DNA of 64,000 nt from Rhizophagus irregularis. Lineage: Eukaryota > Glomeromycota > Glomeromycetes > Glomerales > Glomeraceae. Positions within the stretch are counted from its first letter, which is position 1. Each line of letters begins with the position of its first letter. The notes beneath the pieces were generated by a model. It was not told where the DNA came from. It did not search any database and was given only the letters and a program-made list of their open reading frames with translations. Location of the stretch: positions 2,852,001 to 2,916,000 of the forward strand of contig NC_089439.1 of NCBI RefSeq assembly GCF_026210795.1, in the 5' to 3' direction. A program made the position numbers and the translations under genes. Below are positions 21,552 to 35,335 of this stretch, in pieces.

Positions 21552-22103
21552 TAAAGTTCCAAATGGGTTAGGTTAGGTTAGGTAAATTGATAAACCTGAC
21601 CTGAAATTTTTTTTCAGGTCAGGTCAAATCAGATCATATCAGGTTATCTATTTGACCTGGCCTGAACTGAAACCTGAAAATTTTCAGGATTTATATTAAA
21701 AATATCAAAAAAAATGGTGCAAAACATTTTTTTTGAAATATTGCGATTCAGTTTTTTATATTAAAATCATATAAAAAGGTGAATTGCAATACCGCAACCT
21801 TTTTAAATATAAAATAAATATAAAAAAGTGAATTCTGATACTGCAATTTACTTTTTATATATAAAATCAATATAAAAAAGTGAATTCTGATATTGCAATT
21901 CAACTTTTATATATAAAAAAGTGAATTATAATACCATAAACTCACTTATTATATAAAATCATAGTTTCAGGTCAACAGGTCATTCAGGTTATATTGATGT
22001 TACAACCTGAACTGATGCTGAATTGCAATTGCTAAACCTGACCTGAAAAATTCAGGTCAACCTGTCAGGTTATCTGAATTTGGTCAACCTGTTTGGAACT
22101 CTA
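21552..22103. mobile_element. hAT-type MITE rich in AGGTCAGGT
   Basis: A 552-bp element starting TAAAGTTCCAAATGGGTT and ending AACCTGTTTGGAACTCTA. It is flanked by GACGTAAT (21544-21551) and GACGTATA (22104-22111), an 8-bp duplication with two differences. Both subterminal regions carry AACCTGACCTGAA and AGGTCAGGT copies. The core is an irregular repeat of TATATAAAAAAGTGAATT. Non-coding. Confidence 0.75.
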
Positions 22104-22111
22104 GACGTATA

Positions 22112-22854
22112 TAATTCATAGTAATTTTATAATAAATAGTAAATTAGTCTGTTCGCTAAAATACGACGTAATTAATTAGCGAAGAAATATAAACGCAACA
22201 CCTGTATTGCTGATCATTAATCATGCATTACTTTATCATATGATATCTGATTAAAATAAAATTTGGTTTATAATTAGCTTATTATATGACCTTACAAAAT
22301 ATACAAAATTTATATATTTTTAATTAATTAGATTATTTAAAAATTATGTAATTTTAATAAAATTTAGTATTGCGTTGCTTATGGCACTTTTTACAATATA
22401 AATTTTATTGAATAAAAAATCATATAAACTTTACTAAAAATGGCCAATTTTTTGAAATGATTTTGTAATAATTTTAAAATACTACAAAAATACATTTAAT
22501 ACATCAAAATGTTTTTATTATACTTTTGTTATTATTTTGTAATTATATTGTATTTAGGTCTATAAAAATAACTCAAAATAATATCACAATAATTTTTTTA
22601 ATGTATTATAATATAATTAACTTTGATATTATTTTAATATTTTAATCTCAAAAATACCTCAAATATATCTTGATATATTTTAAAAATTTTACAAAATAAT
22701 TGCACAATTGTTTTGAAAACCATTGTATCTAGGTCTATAAAAATATTTCAAAAAATTGGCCATTTTTAGTAAAGAAGCTATATAAAAATTATATAAAATC
22801 ATATAAACTTATATAAAAATATAAAAAAATAATTATAATAAAAAAAATAGTCAC
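22112..22854. other. AT-rich non-coding stretch
   Basis: Very AT-rich, with imperfect internal repeats of AAAAATGGCCAATTTTT-like sequence and its complement (22437 and 22755). No gene is seen. Confidence 0.5.
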
Positions 22855-23800
22855 CATCATATGTAATTCCCTTTTGTTTTTAATATATTATTAATTCTTT
22901 GCGACATAGTTTCAATAAAATTTGTATATACCTCCAAAGGGATTTCATTCTATAACTCAGTAATATATTCCCCAAAGTTGTTCTTTACCCCTAATTTCAA
23001 CATTTAACAACCTAAGCTTTCGATCTATATCATTCCATAGATGTTCGATCAGGTTTAAATCTAAAGATTGTGTAGGCTAAGATAATACCTGACTGTTATT
23101 ATCAGAAACTACTTTCAAGTTAGTTTTGCAGTATGCTTCAGGTCATTATCTTGTTGAAAGATAATGTCCTGAGCATTTAATTCATAAAATTCCAACGTAT
23201 TTAAAAATTCATCATTAAGTATTTGACGATAGAGATCTCCATCTAATCCTTCCTCAATTTGAATAAGATATCCAACACTTAAATATATAAAACATTCCCA
23301 AATAAAAATACTTCTACCTTCAAACTTTACCATAAGTTTCATATATCTATCATTTAGCGACTCACCATCTCTTTTCTAACAATATTTCTTACCATCAGAC
23401 CCAAATATTTGAAATTTGGATTCGTCTGACCAAATAACTTTTTTCCAATCTTCAACAGTCTAGTTTTATATTTTGTTGCAAACTCTAAACGTTTTTTTCA
23501 GTAAGTTTTAGATAATAGAAGTTTTTTGCACTTTACCCTTGAATTTAGACCATTTCTTTTAAGAGTTCTTCTAATTGTATTAGCACTAATCTCTATTTTT
23601 TCATTAACTTTCAACGATTTTTGAACATCAACGGCCGTTGAACATTCATTTACCATAATTTTATGTACAATTTTTCTCTTATCTTTTTCTGTTAATAGAC
23701 AAAGTTGACCTTTAAGTAGTTTATTTTGTACTGTACCTGTCTCGTCATATTTTTTCTTTAATCTTAGTATTGTTAAAGGGTGAACATTATTATAACCTTA
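22855..23800 (-). pseudogene. Tc1/mariner transposase, dead
   Basis: Minus-strand translation gives the helix-turn-helix part (KYDETGTVQNKLLKGQ, ANTIRRTLKRNGL), then WSDESKFQIFGSDG with the first catalytic Asp, IFIWECFIYLSVGYL, and FQQDNDLKHTAK with the second. A decayed IEHLWNDIDRKL holds the third acidic residue, and the end reads MSQRINNILKTKGNY. Several frameshifts and stops (for example TGA after LLLSKTY) break it. A clean 76-codon piece remains at 23342-23115. Family assignment is certain from the order and spacing of these motifs. Confidence 0.85.
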
Positions 23801-23830
23801 ATGTAACAGGACCTTGAACAATACTGATAC

Positions 23831-24075
23831 TAAGGTTGCCTATCTAAATCTCTCCAAAATTCTATGATTAGTTTCTCCAAAATTTTACTATAGTTTTATT
23901 ATAGTTTTGGCAAGGTTTTAGCAGTTTCAGCATTTATAATAAGTTTTGTTAGATTTCGCTTTTTTCCAGAGTTTCGCCAACTTTTTAATAAGACTTTCAT
24001 ATAGTTTTAGCAAAGTTTCACCATTTTGGCATTTCGCCAACTTGCCAAAACCTTCTAGTTTCTCCAGCAACCTTA
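23831..24075. mobile_element. TAAGGTTGC MITE, copy 1 (hAT type)
   Basis: A 245-bp element with ends TAAGGTTGC and GCAACCTTA and a perfect 8-bp duplication ACTGATAC (23823-23830 and 24076-24083). The interior is built from variants of TTTTGGCAAGTTTCGCC and CTCCAAAATT. A relative lies at 53979-54200. Confidence 0.9.
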
Positions 24076-24209
24076 ACTGATACAACTCACATTTGAGTTT
24101 GCGTAGAGTTTATATTAAAATTTTTTAAAAGTTGCGTATTATAGGAGTATTTTCAAAATTTCGTTATCCTACATACCTCTGTTTTTAACATTCAATTTTA
24201 ACAAAATTT

Positions 24210-24262
24210 ATATTATTAGATTCGTCTTGATAAAAGGATTCTAATGATAGTAAAATTGAATT
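24210..24262. repeat. Dispersed hairpin repeat, one unit
   Basis: Contains TTAGATTCGTCTTGATAAAA and GGATTCTAATGATAGTAAAA, a member of the family clustered at 12784-13300. Confidence 0.6.
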
Positions 24263-26684
24263 TTTACCTTCAATATTGATAGAGTTATGTTGTAAAATGT
24301 ATTTTTACTTTAGTATTTAAAGTTTACTTGTGAGTTATATTAGTATTATTCGGGATCCTAATGCAACTTGACAATAGCTATAGCCTTCTTCAAGTAGCGT
24401 AATGGCCTTAATTCTATCTGGATAAATTAAGATGAGTAATAACAATCGGCTAATTCCTCAGCAAATATGATAGTAAAATGTTGGTTTGAAAATCAAATTC
24501 AATGTAGTAGAAGGTGGTTAGAAAATCAAATCATTGGCAGATGATATATATATATATAGTGCTACGTATAGCTGGAAAATGAGCAGGGTTTTACAAACAA
24601 TATGCAAGTAATTAAACTTGAAGGTTTGATTTATTTTTCTTTATTTTAAATGTTTTCATACTTTAACAACTGCTTTTCAAATAGAATGTTTTAAAAACTT
24701 TCTTAGTAGAGAGGCGAAAGGCATAACTCATGTTACTCTTTGTATGAGATATCAACATGGCCGGCCATTAGATAATACACTTAATGAAATCATAATTTTA
24801 GACCAATATATCAATAAATTTTGGAAGCTCTCACTAATTTTAGTTGTTGACTCTAAATGTTTTAATATATGTAAATTTGAAATTTAATGCTCATATGTAA
24901 TTTATGATAATTTATGATTAATTAAATGGTCACTTAAATTGGTTCACAAAGATAGTATAAGAAGGCTTAATCAACTGTAAACTTTAATTACAATCTCCTC
25001 AGTTGAGAACTTAAAATTATAATGAAAAGGATCTTTGTCTTCTTGATTAGTCCATTTCTTAATAGAATCAATTGTGATTTGAAAATCCGAATGGTTCTCA
25101 TTCCATCATGCAACAAATTTTCAGAGTGGTAAGTACTTTCGTCTTGAGATCAAACATGTATTTGGGATCAGGAAATTCATGAATTTCTTCGTACATTCTC
25201 TTGAGCGAAACCTAATTTTAAAACGAAATATGAACAGTTAGTTTAGCAGTCTTCAAGAAAACTTTCTGAATCAGAATCGATCAAATACAATACGGATGTT
25301 ATGTTTAATTGTTAACGCTTTAGACTCTCCAGAATCACTAAATCATCGTCAGGCAAGTAGTAGGACAAATCATCCTCTAAAAATCAATTCTAAAAATTTC
25401 AATATTTAATAACATCTGAAAAAAAAACTATTGTACTCTCAATACCTTGTATCTGATTCTTGTTAGTTAAATCCATAAAGTTATTTTGATCAGTTTCTAC
25501 AGATACAGTATATTTGAGCTTTGATGTTCATTTTCACGTTATAAGATGAACGTACAACTTGTGGCTTTGTGTAGCATCAAATTGTCTTCGAGGCTGTGCA
25601 ATAGTATAATTACTAGGGCTCCAAACTTGGAGAATTCATCGAAAACGACTGGTCATTATATGATGATTGGAGAAAAATAATAAAAAATCAATGTATGTTA
25701 TTTTTATTTAAGCTGAAAAAACTTAGATACTAACAAAAGGTCGATTTCGAAAAGTTAAAAGAAAGCGCACAGCTCAGGCCACATTCATGCTCAATTAGAC
25801 AATCTTGATGTAAGGGGTAAGTTAGTTATTTTATCGATTTTCTTCATGAGCAACAATTGATATTTTTTGCTTGCTTAGAAACGAACTGATGAAACCTTGT
25901 CAGTATTCAGTAATACCGAACGAAGAGGCCAGAGTAGTAACAATAATACGTATCAGCAGGGAGGAAGTAGGAAGGGAAGGTGTATCCGTTGGATATTGTT
26001 TCCTGTATAGGAAGGACATTATTTCATCATCTAATGTTGGTTTAGCTCATTCATAGATCTTCGGCTAAGTTCAGAATTCTTATTTTCTCTGGATCAAAAT
26101 TTACAGGATCATCATAAAGTTTTTGAAGGGATAGACAATGATTATGTTATAAATGAAAGGACTTCTTTAATGCTGACCATGGACATCAAGGATGGTGCGA
26201 AGTGGTTCGAAGTATAGTAATTTGGGATAAAGATTTAGAACGTTTAAAAGATACGTAGTGGTTGTTAAAGGAGACACTGGGGCGACTGTAAGTTGGAAAT
26301 TATAGTTAATTTTATTCCGCAAAATTCATTTCAAACTACTTATACTATAGTGTAAACTGTAAAGGCCTTTGTTAGATTCATTGAACCCACTGAGAGATCA
26401 ACTTTGGATAGACCTCGTTTACACTGAAATTATATTTTTGCAGCTGACTCTCTTTAAGAAATAAAAGATATGTTTAATAGTAACCTATAATTTATTTATA
26501 TTATTTTCTTTTTTTGTTTGTTTTAGTAAAATGATATTAAATTATTAAGACAATTAAGACAATTAAAATTTTTATTAAAAAATACGTAGTTAAAAAATTA
26601 ATACATTTCTTTCTTTCTACAATTATAAATTTAGTAGTAGTAACAATAATAAAATAACATAACTTTAATGTTTTTAAGATAATC
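24263..26684. other. Intergenic region with decayed coding fragments
   Basis: Minus-strand pieces (RMYEEIHEFPDPKYMFDLK near 25180; LPDDDLVILESLKR near 25340) and a plus-strand piece starting KRTDETLSVFSNTERR (25877), preceded by a plausible acceptor, look like coding remnants. None gives a supported gene or a recognised family. 26460-26684 is the 3' flank of the ATPase gene. Confidence 0.35.
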
Positions 26685-29600
26685 TTAGGCTTTTCTTTCG
26701 ACAGAACGTACAGTAGGATGCATCTGTAATCCTATTATTTCTGGATTAAAACTTACTGGATGCATCTTTCTTAAAAGAAGTATCCTAATACTAGCATGAA
26801 TCAATATATATACACCAAATGCAATAGGAATTAACCAAAATAAAGGACTAAGCGTATAACTTGTATTAAATGCAACGTTAAATGGTTTAATATACACAAT
26901 GCACATGCCCAATCCTGCACCAAAAAATATTCCAATAAAACTGCGAGGATTTGAGAACATAAATTTACCAAATGGAAACCGGTGTCTAGCTTTACAAGCA
27001 AATAAATTGAATATTTGTTGAATCATGATAGATAAATATACAATAGATTGTGCTTCGAAATAAGCTGTAAGTTGCTGATCCTTAGTTATTACTTGATTAT
27101 GAATAGTTGTATAATCTTCTGCTCTATCTGTAAAATAATATTTTTCAGGTACATCTTGTTGCATTATTCGTGCATCATATGGAGTAATACCATGATGATT
27201 CAAAACAACAAAATATGCGACCAATGCACCAATAGCTTCTATAACACCAATTTCTAAATATGCCCAGGAGAGAAGATTTCCATCAACTAATAATTCTTCA
27301 TCAGTACTTTCAAATAATTCAGCCCAAAAACTTGCTGTAAAAGGTTTTTTCATATTGTGCAAGAAAATTGAAAGCTTTGAAGGAGGTATGGGTCGACCTT
27401 CTGAATCTCTAACGGTTGGCGTACGGTTAAGAGCAATACGACGCACACGTTGTATTGAACTAGAAGTAACAGGCTTTCTAGGAGGTAAACTCATAAGACC
27501 TCTCTTGCTTTCAGGTTTATCCCAAGCGAATGTAAGAGCTAAAAATAATTCAAATCCTAAATCTGTTACTAAGATAAGGATTGGTGTTAACGGTAATGGA
27601 ACGGGTACTACAACGAATAATAATGAAACAACAACTTCTGGAGTTGAATGAGAAATAGTGTATTGAATAGACTTTCTAAGATTTGCAAAAATGAGACGAC
27701 CCTCTTCAATACCCTTTACTGTAGAAGCAAAATTATCATCCATTAAGATCATAGCAGCCGCTTCCTTAGAAACATCAGATCCAGATTGATTCATAGCAAT
27801 TCCTAAATCAGCTTTTTTCAAAGCGGGAGAATCATTTACACCATCACCAGTCACGCCAACAATATGACCTAAGGATTGTGCATGTTTAACAATTTCAAGT
27901 TTATGTGAAGGAGAAGTACGTGCAAAAATAATTTCATCTTTAGAAAAGATGGTATCCCAATCATTTTCACTTAAAGAATCTATTTGTTCACCATGAATTA
28001 CAACCGCATTATATTCATGTTCACGAATTGACTCAATAGGTCGACCAGTTCTTTTAGCAACAAGAGGTTTGGTGTCTGATATCATTAAATTAATTTTTCG
28101 ACCAATTGACTCGGCGGTCAAAGGGTGATCCCCAGTCACCATCATTACTCTAATACCAGCACGACGACAACTTCCAATAGCTTCACGAACACCATGTTTT
28201 GGAGGATCTTCTAGTGAACATAATCCAACAAAACAATAATCTCCAGTTGGATAATTTTTATCTTCTTTTTTAAATTCATAATTTTCAGGATATTTATCAC
28301 TTGGTAACAATAATCTTGCAAAAGCCAAAACTCGATGTCCTTTTGAAGCCATAAACTCATACATTTCATCATATTTTTTTTTATGTTCATCAGTTAAAGG
28401 AATTGCATCGTTATCTGATAATATCGTAGAACAAAGTCTAAGAACTCGCTCTGGTGCTCCTTTAATATATAAAGTTAAATCACCCTTATCATGTTTCTTT
28501 TGATGAATCGTTAATGCCCATTTTGTTTCAGAGTTGAAAGGAATTTCAAAAACTTTTGGATATGAATTAATAAGTCCATCATAATCATCCACATTTTGAT
28601 AGGCAAATCTTATTAAACCAGTTTCAGTAGCATCACCAAGAATTGCACGTTCATTAAATGGAATATCAGTACGATCAAATTTAGCACGGGAACATAAAGA
28701 AGATATATGAATAACTTCCTGAATACCCGTCACACTTGGATCAAAAGGATTATTTTCGGATTGTGCACTTCGAAATGCAGAATACAAATTTAAGGAAGTC
28801 CAAATATAAGTTACAGTCATTTGATTTCGAGTTAAAGTTCCAGTTTTATCTGTAGCCAAAAGGGTAATTGCCCCAAGTGTTTCGACACCCTGAAGATCCT
28901 TGACGAGAACATTTTGTGCTGCCATCCTTTTTGCTGCTATAGTTAAAAGTATAGTAACAGTAGCTGGCAATCCTTCGGGTACCCATGCAACAAGTACAGA
29001 AATAGCGAAAGCCACGTTGGCAGTAAGATTATTTGGCATAATCCTCATACCAATTCCGAAAAAAATAACACCGCATAAAATGGCAATAGTAGCTATAATT
29101 TTTACGAATTTATCAATTTCTATTGCTAAAGGTGACTTATTCTTTTCTTCCCCTGCAGTAAGACCAGCAATTTGACCCAATACAGTATGATCTCCAGTTC
29201 TGATAACGATGCCATAACCTTCACCTGATACTACCAATGTACCATTAAAGCAAAGATTAGTAGCTTCTAATGGGTTGCTATGAGTATTAGTTTTCACTCT
29301 TTCTTGTGGTTCTGATTCACCAGTAAGAGAAGAATTATCTACTTTCATATCAGTTGCTGAAAATATAAATAAATCTGCGGGAACTTTATCTCCCATCCTT
29401 ACAAAAACTAAATCACCAACGACTAAGGTAGATGCTTGAATTTGTGTGAGTTTACCTTCCCTAATAACATAACATTGTTGTGGGATCATATTTAAAAATG
29501 ACTCTAAAATTGCGGCCGATTTTTGTAATTGATAAAATTCAATAAATGCGTTCAAAAAAGCCACTCCAAAGAAAATAGCACCAAGGTAAGTCTGAAAATA

Positions 29601-30547
29601 AAGAGAAGAGAAGATTGTTATTATTTATACAAATCCTTTTGATAATTAAAAAAAATATAAATAAATAACTAACATTGGGTTGATTATTAGCTGGATCAAT
29701 AGCAAATAAAATATACATCAGAATACCAGCAAGAATTAATAATATGTTGAATAAAGTCATTAAACATTCAAAATATTTCAATATGGGATGTTTCCTCTTA
29801 GGAGGTGAGAGAATATTTGGACCATGATCTTCCAATAACTTTTTAGCTTGATTAATATTCAATCCTCTAGAATCTGATGGTTTATAAGTATTAATATCAA
29901 CATGATATCGTTCGGCGACTTCTTCGGGCTTAAATAAATGTTCATCCTATATTATTGGAAAATAAATGAAACGATTAAATGATAAGAATAATTGATAAGA
30001 AATAAATGATAAGAACGAATTAAAACAAAAACCATTCAAAAAGATGGATATTTACAATGTCTACATGTTTCTTTTTAGAATCGCCTTCTTTGGTTTCTTT
30101 CGTAGCAGGTGGACTTCTTGTAGAAGGTTCTACAGTAGATGAATTCGCCTCGGATTTAAAATGATCTGGTTTTTGTTGTTCAGTGAATTGAATCTTTGGT
30201 TGTGATGAAATTTCACTAATCTCATTATTAGATTTTTCAGAAATTTCAGGATTATCCTTTTTAGAATTATCTGAATTATCATTTGTATGGGTTGTCAAGG
30301 TTGTCTTTTCGGTAGTCTGAGCTACAGTAGGAGCTTCGACAATTTTACCATCTACTGGCTTCTCTAATACAATACTTTGCTCTGTAAGGACACTTGGTGA
30401 TTCTTCATAGTTAACAGAAGTAGGAACTTCAGTTTTCACTGTTTCAACAGTTATAGTGGTTTCGGTAATTTCTTCTGGAGTACTCGAAGTTACCACTTCC
30501 TGATGAACGGTAGGTTCTGAAGTTGAGTTTCCTGATTCGCCCGACAT
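26685..30547 (-). CDS. Type IIC (Na,K/H,K-ATPase-like) P-type cation ATPase, three exons
   Basis: A membrane ion pump energised by ATP and a phospho-Asp intermediate. Exons 30547-30056, 29946-29674 and 29591-26685 join in phase (introns GTAAAT..TAG and GTTAGT..CAG) to 1223 residues. Residues 1-164 form a Ser/Thr/Glu/Val-rich, probably cytosolic extension. The cation-ATPase N domain and M1-M2 follow, then TGES (345-348), PEGL in M4 (about 460), DKTGTLT with the phosphorylated Asp (503), KGAPERV in the nucleotide domain, MVTGDHPLTA and VTGDGVNDSPALKKAD, and six C-terminal membrane helices. Type IIC is indicated by WVPEGLPATVTILL and DLQGVETLG. Against remembered animal Na,K-ATPase, M5 reads YTISHSTPEV (usual YTLTSNIPEI) and M6 reads VTDLGFEL (second Asp replaced by Glu), so ion choice cannot be inferred. 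No beta subunit is seen here. The ATG is the first in frame and precedes all domain sequence. Confidence 0.93.
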
Positions 30548-31794
30548 GATATAATTGATATTATTTCTTATATGAGAAAAACAAAAAGCTTAAAGAAAAA
30601 AAAAAAATTTCATATATTAAAATACATCAGTACATATTTCTTTTTTATTAAAACGCGAGAGGAGAAAGCGTTTGGACTCTTAAAAAGCAGGGAGGAAGAA
30701 TGATTTATATAAAATTTGACACATGTGGTGTAATAATTAATATGTCGGCGAATTGAATCGTATCAATTATGTACTTTATCTATACCTCAAATGATTTAAT
30801 GATAAAAATGTCGTACAACATTTCATATAAACTAACGATAGCATTTGAAAATTTCGGGTTAATTTCTTGATTACAGATTGAGGGCGTAAAAAATTTGGCA
30901 AAAAAAAAAACTTTGTCCGACAAATTGATAAACGGAAAAACTCTTGGCAGTCCATTTTTATCAAGTTTTATGCAAAAAAAAAAAATTTCGGATCAAGTTA
31001 ACAAATTATTTTTTTTTTTTACAAGTAAAAAAAAAAAAAAAAAAAACGGATTAATTTAACAACTTAATTTTTTTTTTACAAAAAAAAAAATCATAATTTT
31101 TAATTATGTAAATTTTTATTATTATTTTTTACTTTTTCCTCCCTCTTAATTATTAAGTAAAAAAAAAAAGAGTATATAAAATAGAATAAATTTCGATTAA
31201 TCGATTGAAAAAGTTTAATTTTTATGGGAAGAAAAAGAAAAAGTTCAGAAAGGGTATTTATGAATAATTGGATAATGACTATATACAAAGGTTTTTAATT
31301 GTTTTTTTTTAAAAAAAAAATTTGCAAATAAAAAATCATAAAGAATTTGAATTATTCCTCATAAGTTTGTTAAAAGACCAAAAATTTCTTAATTTTTTTT
31401 TTTAAATATGCGGTAATTTTTTTTTCGTTGTGTTGTTAAAAAAAAATAGCACCTCACGAAAGAATGAAATAATAATAAAAAAAAATAACTACAAAGAAAA
31501 AATGTACAAAGAAAAAATAATATAATATAAAGTTCGAGAGGTGAAACGAAATTTATAACGAATTAAAAGAGTAAAATAAAAATTAAAAATGTTCATTTTA
31601 AAAAAAACGAAGATCGGAAGTTAAAAAATTCGAAATCGAATGAAAATATTCATGATTATGAAAATGAAACGAATAAAAAGGAATATTTTTTTTTTAATAT
31701 TAAAAATAAGTGAAAAAAAGAAGAAAATAAAGAGATTTTAACATTTTCATTATAATGAAATAAGTTAGCCCAAAAATAAAAAAGTTGAATCATT
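30548..31794. other. Intergenic: ATPase upstream region and 3' flank of the CSL gene
   Basis: Long A and T runs (30900-31110 and 31290-31500) and no credible frame. It should contain the ATPase promoter and the CSL gene's polyadenylation region, but no specific site can be named. Confidence 0.5.
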
Positions 31795-34700
31795 TCAAGG
31801 CCAGACTTTTCCTGTCTTAAATACTATACCATCATTACGACTAAATAAAATAGGTCTCCCACTATTCACACCAACAATTCTTCCATGAGAAAGAAGATGT
31901 AAGTGACGACCTTGAAGACTAGCATTAACAATGTCTCGGTTGATATTGTTGTGACGGTCCAGTTCATACATCAATTCTTCAGGTAATAAGCATACAAGAC
32001 AGTCTTTAGATCTAAATTCCACCCTTGGGCTTGGTAAATCTCCAAACCATACCATGAGATCACGGGTAAAATTTTCCCCATATATAGTTATGGTATTGGG
32101 GGTAGTCGAATTTTGAATTTGTGATGATGTACCAGTTGATGGTGAGGATGTAGCTGTTATTATATTTGATATAATAGGAAGTGGTGTGACTGGGGAAGAT
32201 GATGGTAATGGTGGAATAATATGTGATGTTGAACTAATTGGACGTCCAATCATATTTTGCGGAGAATAAAATGTGTATGAAGCACAATCTGCGTAAAAAA
32301 AAAATAATAATAAATAAATAAATAAAAATGAAATAAAATAAACAAATAAATAAAAATCATCTTTATAAAAGTAATTTTAATTTACCCGTTCCAACAATCG
32401 TCCATACTGCGGCATCTGTAACATCTTCAGTCCATAAAGCTCCAGCATTATCATGACCATTACGATGATGACCACTAATTGCATTTCTTGTTGTAGCAGC
32501 ATACTTAGCTAGATCAACTTCACTAGCAACACCGCTCAAACTATTTACTCTTCTCCTATTCTTAGCCAAAGTAGATTTTGATAATGTAGTAGTAGGTCTG
32601 ATAACAACTGATGATGAAACTCTACGCTTCCTAATAACTTTCCCACCTTCAGTAGATACAACTGCAGACTCAGATAATGGTGTCGAATCAAAAGGAAAGT
32701 TTGTTTGTGAATTTGCTAACGCTACAGCAACAGCTGGAGGAATTTCAGAAGTGGGAGAAGGTATTGGTGAATTAACTTTATCTAAGAAACTTGTATTAAC
32801 TGGAGTTGTAGGTTGACTTATTATCTTTCGACCTTCATTTGCTCGTTGCATTCCAACTACATCACCTAAACAGGCCAGGTAAGTACCAGGACCTGGTGGA
32901 TGAGCCTGACTTGGGGATTGGAATGTGGGTGAAGTGGTAGGAGTCATATTAACATCCTTAATTTGAAATGCGACTTTATGTAATTGTGAAACTGGATCAC
33001 CAAGAGCTGTTTATATGAATAATAATTGATTTAATATTCTAATTGTTAATTTTGATAAATTTCATATTCAAAGAAAAAAAAAAAACCAACCTTCTTCACC
33101 TTCACCATAACCGTTCAATGGTTCAAGGATACCTCCGCCTATGACCATACTACCTTTATCCACTTTACGAATGATCATAACTGGACTAGTCATTCCAGTA
33201 CTCAAACATTGTAAGACGATTGGTTGATTATAATGAATTGGTGTAGGATTATTAGGATTTGATTTTATAGCAGCAGGTGGTGGACGAGGGAAATTTGGAT
33301 GCGGTGGATGTTGAGGATGATCATCTTTACCCTTAATGTGATGTGGATCTACAATCCAAATGATGAAAGGATCCCAACTTCCCGTTCGCGCAACAAAACA
33401 TGGATGTGGTTGATCGTTTGGATTCGATGATGTATTACTATTATTTACATTTCCATACCAAGGTCCGAATGTTTGATTTGCGTTTTGCATTGATACACCA
33501 AGATATTTTGTCGAAACAGTTTGTGAACGGATTCGATTAAATAATGAAATAGTAGTTCCATGGTGTATACACACTATAAAGAAATAAATTATTAAATAAA
33601 AATTGAAAAGTGTACATTTTTTATATTATATGTTTAAAAATTGTTACTTACATTCCATGTTTTTAACGCTTTGTCTTTTTTTACTTGGTTTACTAATAAC
33701 TTTGATAGGTTTACTAGCAAAAGTACCAAAGTTATGACCCATTGGACTGTGAATATTAACTAAAACTTCTACTCTCTTTCGTTTTTCATCAGCATCATTA
33801 ATATATAAATGTTTTGAAACACATTTTCCACTAAATGCCATCTCGGAACATGAAGTAGGATCAAGTGGATTACCAGAAGGACTAATCCATTCAAGAATTC
33901 CTTGTTGGTGACCTTGTTCACCAGAAATACCCACAGAAATTTTTGGAGGACTAAATGTAGTTGAAGATGAATGTCCTATACTATGTGGTGATGGACACCA
34001 CCAATTTGATCCCAAAATCAATGTAGTAGGAGGAGGACATAAAAATCTAAATGATAATAAAAATCAGTATAAATGTTTTTTTTAAAAAAAAATAATATAT
34101 ATATATTTATTTATTTATTTATTTTAACCTTTTTTCCGTTCCATAAGACTTTTGAGCAACCTTTGAAGTTAAAACCATTACGGTTTTTTCTCCCAATGCT
34201 GCTGGGTTATTAGAGTTCAAGTATTGTTGAATAATAGGTCTCATAATATTAACCGCAGTATTTCTTGGATTAACATTGGAATTAATGTTATGTACATCTG
34301 AAACATAAGGTGAAGGAGTAACCATTGGAATAGGTTCTGTCGTGTTAGAAGAGTTTGATCCTACAGTTTCCTCCTCTTCCTCCATGATAGTAGGGCTAAT
34401 TGACATTCGACGCATATAATTTGGTGTTTGAGGAGGTGAAGGAGAAGGTGGAGATGATGAATTAGAAGATACAGAATCTCCTGGTGATTCAGGTGGAGAT
34501 AAAGCTGGAGTTCTTGGTTCAGATTTAATATTTGGAGGATTGGATAAAGTTCTACTTCTCGTTTTTCTTACGGTATTATTATTACTATTATTAATATTAT
34601 TATTATGATTATTAGCTTGTTCACAATGATTTTGACGTCGATGTTGTTTACTATTAAAATAATCAGTTTCCATATCAATAGTAGATGAAGAAGTAGATTG

Positions 34701-35303
34701 AGAAAGCATTGGAGTAAAATCAGGTTGTGTAATTGAAATAGCTGCAGGAGTTACAGTTTGAGGATTTTCAATAATTTTCTCAGAAGTAAAAATGTTATTT
34801 TGTTGTGAAGAAGAAGAAATACTATCAAAACTATGAGATCTTGATACAGAAATTGAATTATCATTTTCTATTAATTGTTCTGAAGAAGTTAAAGTAGTAG
34901 GATTAATTCCAAAATTAAACCCTTCTGACATAGTATTAGTAACACCATCAAGAAATTCAGGTTCAAAAAATACAGGAGTTGGTGGCATGGTTACAACAGG
35001 AGAAGGGGAACTTGCAATAGAATCGGTAAAATTAAAATCTGAACCCAAACGATACACATTAGATTCCGTAGTAGTAGTAGTAATATTTAAAGGCATTAAA
35101 TGAGGTCTATTACGATTATTACGAATATTACCCTCATTTATTGAAGAAGTTCCCACACCAAAAGTAGTAATTTGATCAGAAGATTTATCATTACGAGAAT
35201 CAACAAGAAAAGCGGCAGCAGCGGCCAATTGACCAAGATTATCATAATGAATACCATTCATAGTATTTTTACGATCATCATTTCCATTCGAATTATTATG
35301 ATT

Positions 35304-35335
<32 letters not shown>

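Noticed and set aside
21567-21590. GGTTAGGTTAGGTTAGG run resembling a telomeric TTAGG repeat
   Set aside because: Only three units, inside the subterminal repeat zone of the hAT MITE at 21552-22103, whose other repeats are AGGTCAGGT. It is a variant of that motif, not a telomere.
27355-27651. Plus-strand open frame of 98 codons, and others opposite the ATPase gene
   Set aside because: Shadow of the strongly conserved minus-strand ATPase frame; no independent coding evidence.
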